Assembly (NCBI GenBank): GCA_035696165.1
Contig: DASRQX010000086.1
Coordinates: forward strand, 1 to 35,182
Direction: 5' to 3'
Length of the DNA: 35,182 bases
Source: Palsa-883 sp035696165
Lineage (GTDB): Bacteria > Pseudomonadota > Alphaproteobacteria > Acetobacterales > Acetobacteraceae
In this document: one piece after another, positions 31,926 through 35,182 of the stretch
Numbering within the stretch: the first letter of the stretch is position 1
Layout of the letters: each line of letters begins with the position of its first letter
Program-made: the position numbers and the translations under genes
The notes under the pieces: generated by a model
Database searches by the model: none
Told to the model about the DNA's origin: nothing
What the model saw: the letters and a program-made list of their open reading frames with translations, nothing else

Positions 31926-32185
31926 TGGTTTTCCTCCCGAGGCTAACGCGATTATCCCGGCACCGCTCGGTGCACTGTCAATGGGCGCAGACCGGAAGGT
32001 TATCTGAATCCCGCTTTCCCGGCGCGCGGTGCGGCCGTTCGGCGATGCACGTCAGAATGTCATGCGGATGCCACCACGTCTGGCGGGTGCGCGAGGACGG
32101 CACGTACCGCCGTCGTGGGGTGCACATGATGAGTGTCAAGCCCGATCCGTAGCATGATCACCAGTGACAACCGAGCGCTACCCAC

Positions 32186-32545
32186 TCATTCGGTGCCGCA
32201 GTGGGCCAATGTTTCCTTGTCTATCGAAAACACCGCGCCGGCTTTGACTTCAACATTTTTTGCGATGCAGCTCCGCCCGGTTTTGTCCGTGAACTTGACG
32301 TCATAGTGCCCAGACGAGACGCCAAGTATACGCAATCGTTCGTCGAAGTCCACGCTGCCATCCGGATCGTTTTTGCACTGATCGGCACCCCATGCGGTCG
32401 TACCTGTCGGGGCCAGGTAGAGATGTATGATCGTCTCGCCCGTCAGGTTCCAGAACCGGGTGACGCCGCCATCCGCGGCCTGCACCGCGCCTGCCGCGAC
32501 GATTATCGTGAGAGCCGCAACGATTCGTCGAAATACGGTGGTCAT
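32186..32545 (-). CDS. Small secreted hypothetical protein
   Basis: A 119-residue protein from ATG 32545 (or 126 from ATG 32566; neither has a clear ribosome-binding site). A signal peptide (RRIVAALTIIVAAGAVQAA) precedes a single beta-rich domain: TRFWNLTGETIIHLYLAPTG, TAWGADQCKND, GHYDVKFTDKTGRSC and a C-terminal Cys. The NxTGxTIxxLYxxPTGxxxWGxD pattern resembles a family of small secreted proteins of unknown function that I recognise from Acetobacteraceae and rhizobia. It is separated by 260 bp from the transporter operon. Confidence 0.7.
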   Translation of the reverse strand: MTTVFRRIVAALTIIVAAGAVQAADGGVTRFWNLTGETIIHLYLAPTGTTAWGADQCKNDPDGSVDFDERLRILGVSSGHYDVKFTDKTGRSCIAKNVEVKAGAVFSIDKETLAHCGTE

Positions 32546-32566
32546 GTCGGTTCGGTGTCGGCTCAT

Positions 32567-33187
32567 GCGGGATCGACGCTTCCGTGATTTGGCGGTGGGA
32601 GTGACGCACGCAACAGCCTATCGCTATGCGATCGGCCAGAAAAGCGGCAAGTGGTGTCTTTGAAAGGTGCGTGCAAGCACGTTGCGCGGAACGCCGGGGT
32701 CACCGCCAGAAACGCGCGCCGCGTCGGTCTCATTGAGCGTTTGCAGTACTCTCAATTGGGCGGCAAGGCTCGATCCGAAGGGGCACCTGGGTCTACTCAG
32801 GATCTCCCCATGGAACGCGTTCAAGATGCAACTGTAAGGGCTCTGAACATCAGACATGTAGCAGCAACGTGGCAGCACTCTGAGGTTTTCCGCGCGTATA
32901 ACCAAGCGCTTCAAAGCTTACCAATCCTGCGCGTCATGACCAGTCTGCCGCAGATCGGCGTTCAATCCTATCAGGCAGTCCACGCATCCTTGACCGCAAG
33001 AGGTTGACCCCGGGTCACCCAGTAAGGTTTTGGCTGACGATTGAGATTGCTGACCTGACCCTGTCGGCCGAATGTCGCGTTTGCGTCCACGGCTGCCGTT
33101 AACAATCCCAATGAACGAACGTCTGCTTGTTGCCATTCGGCATCCCAAAGCGGCTGTTCCGGTTTCAGCCGCTGCGGGTCGACCAGC
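32567..33187. other. Degenerate, gene-poor stretch
   Basis: I see no supportable gene. A plus-strand frame (32651-33007, GTG start) and a minus-strand frame (32624-32914) overlap each other, lack ribosome-binding sites and show no motifs. Base composition looks less GC-rich and more mixed than the neighbouring genes. It leads directly into a uvrB fragment, so it may be debris of a rearrangement or an old insertion. Confidence 0.5.
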
Positions 33188-33352
33188 GTGCGGGCCGAGG
33201 GTCGCGACCAGGTCCTGCTGGGCGTCAGCGGCTCCGGCAAGACCTTCACCCTGGCTAAGACGGTCGAGGCCGTGCATCGCCAGACCCTGATCCTGGCACC
33301 CAACAAGACCCTCGCCGTGCAACTCTACGACGTGTTTGCGCCGGCAGGCTGA
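33188..33352 (+). pseudogene. uvrB fragment (N-terminal region with Walker A)
   Basis: Reads VRAEGRDQVLLGVSGSGKTF, then LAKTVEAVHRQTLILAPNKT and LAVQLYDVFAPAG with a stop at 33350-33352. The genuine uvrB carries the matching VRAEERDQVLLGVTGSGKTF and LILAPNKTLAAQLYG at 34761-34905. Similarity covers about 48 codons and fades after 33332. Just upstream a weak match (cagccgctgcgggtcgaccag) recalls the YQPSGDQ codons, with an out-of-register junction. It has no start signal and cannot make an excinuclease subunit. Confidence 0.9.
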
Positions 33353-33617
33353 ACGGACGCCGGCCGCATCCCCGCTGGCGCAGGGCGCTGGCCAGTCGTC
33401 ATTCGGCGACGAATATGCAGCCGGTCTAGTCTGCCACGGTCACTACTGCGCGGCGCCCACGCCATTCCATTCGCACATATCCCAATGCCTCCGACCGAAC
33501 GTCGAAGACCGAGGATGCGACGCAATATGTGGTGCCGGCAACACGATCCATTGCCAGGAGCAGGTTCGGCGTCCGTCGTCCGGCAAGCCCTGCTCGAACA
33601 CATAAAAGGACACCGAC
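33353..33617. other. Spacer between uvrB fragment and secreted protein gene
   Basis: No gene seen. It must contain the promoter of the 33618 gene; no boxes can be assigned. Confidence 0.4.
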
Positions 33618-33977
33618 ATGGTCAAAACTCTCAAACAGGGCTTTCGCATTGTGCGAAGGCCCACCGCGGTCATCGCAACGGCGTTGCTGGTCGGACTATG
33701 CGTCCAAGCGTGGGGCGGCCAAGCGTGGGCACTGGGTGCGGCGCCCCTCTCTGCCTCGGCGACACAAGTGGCATTCCCTACCTCGCAGGGGCCAACAACC
33801 GGCCAGTCGGTCCTCACGTCCCGAGGTCCGGCCTTCGTAACTGGCCATGTCGGCTCACTGGAAACCACCACGCTCCCAGGCAGCGGCGGACAAGGCTTCC
33901 TCATGAACAACGGTAACGGCACGAGCACGCTCATCGTGCCGGGTGGCGTGCCGCAGACGGTCGGGACGCCAAGATGA
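33618..33977 (+). CDS. Small secreted Gly/Thr/Ser-rich protein
   Basis: A 119-residue protein with AAGGA 7 nt upstream of ATG 33618. A basic start (MVKTLKQGFRIVRRP) and hydrophobic stretch (AVIATALLVGLCVQAWGGQAWA) form a signal peptide. The mature part is low-complexity, rich in Gly, Thr and Ser, ending GFLMNNGNGTSTLIVPGG and a proline-arginine C-terminus. A similar NNGNGTST tail occurs, as I recall, in short hypothetical proteins of rhizobia and Methylobacterium. Function unknown. It lies between the uvrB fragment and the intact uvrB. Confidence 0.7.
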   Translation: MVKTLKQGFRIVRRPTAVIATALLVGLCVQAWGGQAWALGAAPLSASATQVAFPTSQGPTTGQSVLTSRGPAFVTGHVGSLETTTLPGSGGQGFLMNNGNGTSTLIVPGGVPQTVGTPR

Positions 33978-34019
33978 CCAAGTGGACATGACGTCTTTAA
34001 CGACCCGATCGACTGCCTG

Positions 34020-34532
34020 GTGAGCGCGCGGCCCTTTGGGCTCGCGCGGATCACTGGGCAGAAACCATCCCCGCCATCATTCACTGCGCTCGCACTGATG
34101 GCACTGTTTTGCCGAGCGGCTTGTACAGGCTCACCAGCGACACTTGCGCTGCAGCCTGACCTCGCGATGATGACGCCGGTGGGAACCGCCAGTGTCAGCA
34201 TCCGGGGGTCCTTGCCAGGTCTGACGGACCATGAGTTCGGGCAATTGATCAGGACCGGCATGGAACGCGCGACACCAAATGCCGTGCTCCCTGGTCCCGG
34301 CCAGCCTCCATACCCTCAGTACGCTATCGTCTGGCATGTCATCCCCAGTGGCCCTGGCGGCACATCCAGATCGGTCGTGAATATCTTCAAGGTGTCGGCT
34401 CCGTTCGCTTATGAGCAGGCGGTCGTGGACAACAGAGCTCCAACGGTCGCGACCGTGTCGATCATTGCATCATTGACCAGGCGGCTCATTGCCTATGATG
34501 CTCCTGCTGATGTCCGTGCCAGGTCGGGCTGA
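34020..34532 (+). CDS. Hypothetical exported or lipoprotein-like protein
   Basis: A 170-residue frame from GTG 34020; ATG 34098 is an alternative, and neither has a good ribosome-binding site. A hydrophobic stretch (FTALALMALFCRAAC) precedes TGSPATLALQPD and could be a lipoprotein signal, although the Arg at -3 is atypical. The remaining part is a mixed domain: ASVSIRGSLPGLTDHEF, QLIRTGMERATP, QYAIVWHVIPSGPGG and VSIIASLTRRLIAYDAP. Unrecognised. It lies 42 bp after the 33618 gene and may be co-transcribed. Confidence 0.6.
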   Translation: MSARPFGLARITGQKPSPPSFTALALMALFCRAACTGSPATLALQPDLAMMTPVGTASVSIRGSLPGLTDHEFGQLIRTGMERATPNAVLPGPGQPPYPQYAIVWHVIPSGPGGTSRSVVNIFKVSAPFAYEQAVVDNRAPTVATVSIIASLTRRLIAYDAPADVRARSG

Positions 34533-34604
34533 TCCTGCCACCGCGCCACCCCCCTCGACGCGGCGCCCCGGACGCGCCATTTCTTGGCTCTCAAGGAGCC
34601 GCCC

Positions 34605-35182
34605 ATGTCCGCCACCACGCTAGCCCGCCCCGCCCCGCCCCCGGTCCTGTTCATCCCGGCGAAGCAGCCGCCGCGGCCGATGACGCGCCAGTTCAGGGTG
34701 GTGTCCGATTACCAGCCTAGCGGCGACCAGCCAACCGCCATCGCCGAGCTGGTTACCGGTGTGCGGGCCGAAGAGCGCGACCAGGTGCTGCTGGGCGTCA
34801 CCGGGTCGGGCAAGACCTTCACCATGGCCAAGATGATCGAGGCCGTGCAGCGCCCCACCCTGATCCTGGCACCCAACAAGACCCTGGCCGCCCAGCTCTA
34901 CGGCGAGATGAAGGGCTTCTTCCCCGACAACGCGGTGGAGTACTTCGTCAGCTACTACGACTACTACCAGCCGGAGGCCTATGTCCCCCGCACCGACACC
35001 TACATAGAAAAAGACGCGCAGATCAACGAGCAGATCGACCGCATGCGCCACGCCGCCACCCAGGCGCTGCTCGAACGCAACGACGTCATCATCGTCGCCT
35101 CGGTCTCCTGCATCTACGGCATCGGCTCGGTCGAGAGCTACGCGCGCATGGTGGTGAAGCTCGAGGTCGGCGGCCAGATCGA
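34605..35182 (+). CDS. uvrB: Excinuclease ABC subunit B, UvrB (partial, 5' part)
   Basis: The first 192 residues of UvrB are visible; the gene runs off the right edge (full length is about 670-750). After a 25-residue variable start comes FRVVSDYQPSGDQPTAIAEL, Walker A GVTGSGKTF, LILAPNKTLAAQLYGEMK, the beta-hairpin YYDYYQPEAYVP and SCIYGIGS. UvrB is the damage-verifying helicase-like subunit of nucleotide excision repair. Start ATG 34605 has AAGGAG 7 nt upstream. It is a housekeeping gene that probably marks the edge of the accessory region. Confidence 0.97.
   Translation, partial: MSATTLARPAPPPVLFIPAKQPPRPMTRQFRVVSDYQPSGDQPTAIAELVTGVRAEERDQVLLGVTGSGKTFTMAKMIEAVQRPTLILAPNKTLAAQLYGEMKGFFPDNAVEYFVSYYDYYQPEAYVPRTDTYIEKDAQINEQIDRMRHAATQALLERNDVIIVASVSCIYGIGSVESYARMVVKLEVGGQI

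Noticed and set aside
32651..33007. 118-residue plus-strand open frame
   Set aside because: GTG start without ribosome-binding site, no motifs, and an overlapping minus-strand frame of equal quality; likely non-coding debris.
32918..33322. 134-residue minus-strand open frame
   Set aside because: Much of it is antisense to the uvrB fragment at 33188-33352.
1..35182. CRISPR arrays, tRNA or rRNA genes, and complete insertion sequences
   Set aside because: No regularly spaced direct repeats, cloverleaf-like sequences, rRNA-like segments or transposase motifs were seen on either strand.

Overview
The window is GC-rich and gene-dense, and its protein families point to a methylotrophic or alcohol-oxidising alphaproteobacterium. 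Acetobacteraceae or another Rhodospirillales lineage is my best guess, but no marker for genus or species is present. Most of it (about 8.8-32 kb) is one functional neighbourhood for PQQ-dependent, probably lanthanide-dependent, periplasmic alcohol oxidation.

Layout. (1) 1-2020, minus: a two-subunit molybdenum hydroxylase (isoquinoline 1-oxidoreductase / aldehyde oxidase type); the large subunit runs off the left edge. (2) 2265-2879, plus: an atypical methyltransferase-like gene, convergent with a minus-strand pair (2876-5454) of a thiamine-diphosphate enzyme and an internally duplicated protein of unknown function. (3) 5830-6435: a remnant of a second dehydrogenase E1-beta 3' end, then a small hypothetical gene. 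(4) 6623-8596, minus: E1-alpha and E1-beta of a 2-oxoacid/acetoin dehydrogenase, with no E2 or E3 nearby. (5) 8799-10883, minus: a PQQ dehydrogenase carrying a C-terminal blue-copper (cupredoxin) domain. (6) 11297-14506: an EthD-like protein, glutathione-dependent formaldehyde oxidation genes (gfa and class III alcohol dehydrogenase), a class I cytochrome c and a small conserved protein. (7) 14649-19137, plus: a five-gene ABC-type set resembling the PQQ-associated Ped/Lut systems implicated in lanthanide uptake. (8) 19145-23209, minus: xoxF, a four-cysteine cytochrome c, a xoxJ-like binding protein and a Cys-x3-Cys-Trp rhodanese-like protein. (9) 23552-29468: a periplasmic metallohydrolase, pqqE, pqqD, a 25-residue pqqA, a SoxYZ-like fusion, a small Cys protein, pqqB and pqqC. 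(10) 29522-31925, minus: a second ABC importer of the nitrate/sulfonate/taurine type. (11) 32186-35182: a small secreted protein, a degenerate stretch with a uvrB fragment, two predicted exported proteins and the 5' part of the genuine uvrB.

How it works together (inference from families). XoxF and perhaps the cupredoxin-fused enzyme oxidise methanol or other alcohols in the periplasm using PQQ made by PqqA-E. Electrons pass to cytochromes c or to the fused copper domain. The Ped/Lut-like ABC set and accessory proteins would supply metal or support maturation. Formaldehyde would be captured by glutathione (Gfa) and oxidised by the class III dehydrogenase. S-formylglutathione hydrolase, a TonB receptor and lanmodulin are not in the window.

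Most notable: the PQQ dehydrogenase-cupredoxin fusion; two places where novel genes are bracketed by a partial copy of the adjacent conserved gene (E1-beta and uvrB); a roughly 140-bp palindromic repeat present twice, one copy abutting the xoxJ start and the other the ethD stop; a tandemly duplicated SHGG/NDAG protein paired with a thiamine-diphosphate enzyme; and a pqq set split into pqqA-D-E and pqqB-C on opposite strands.
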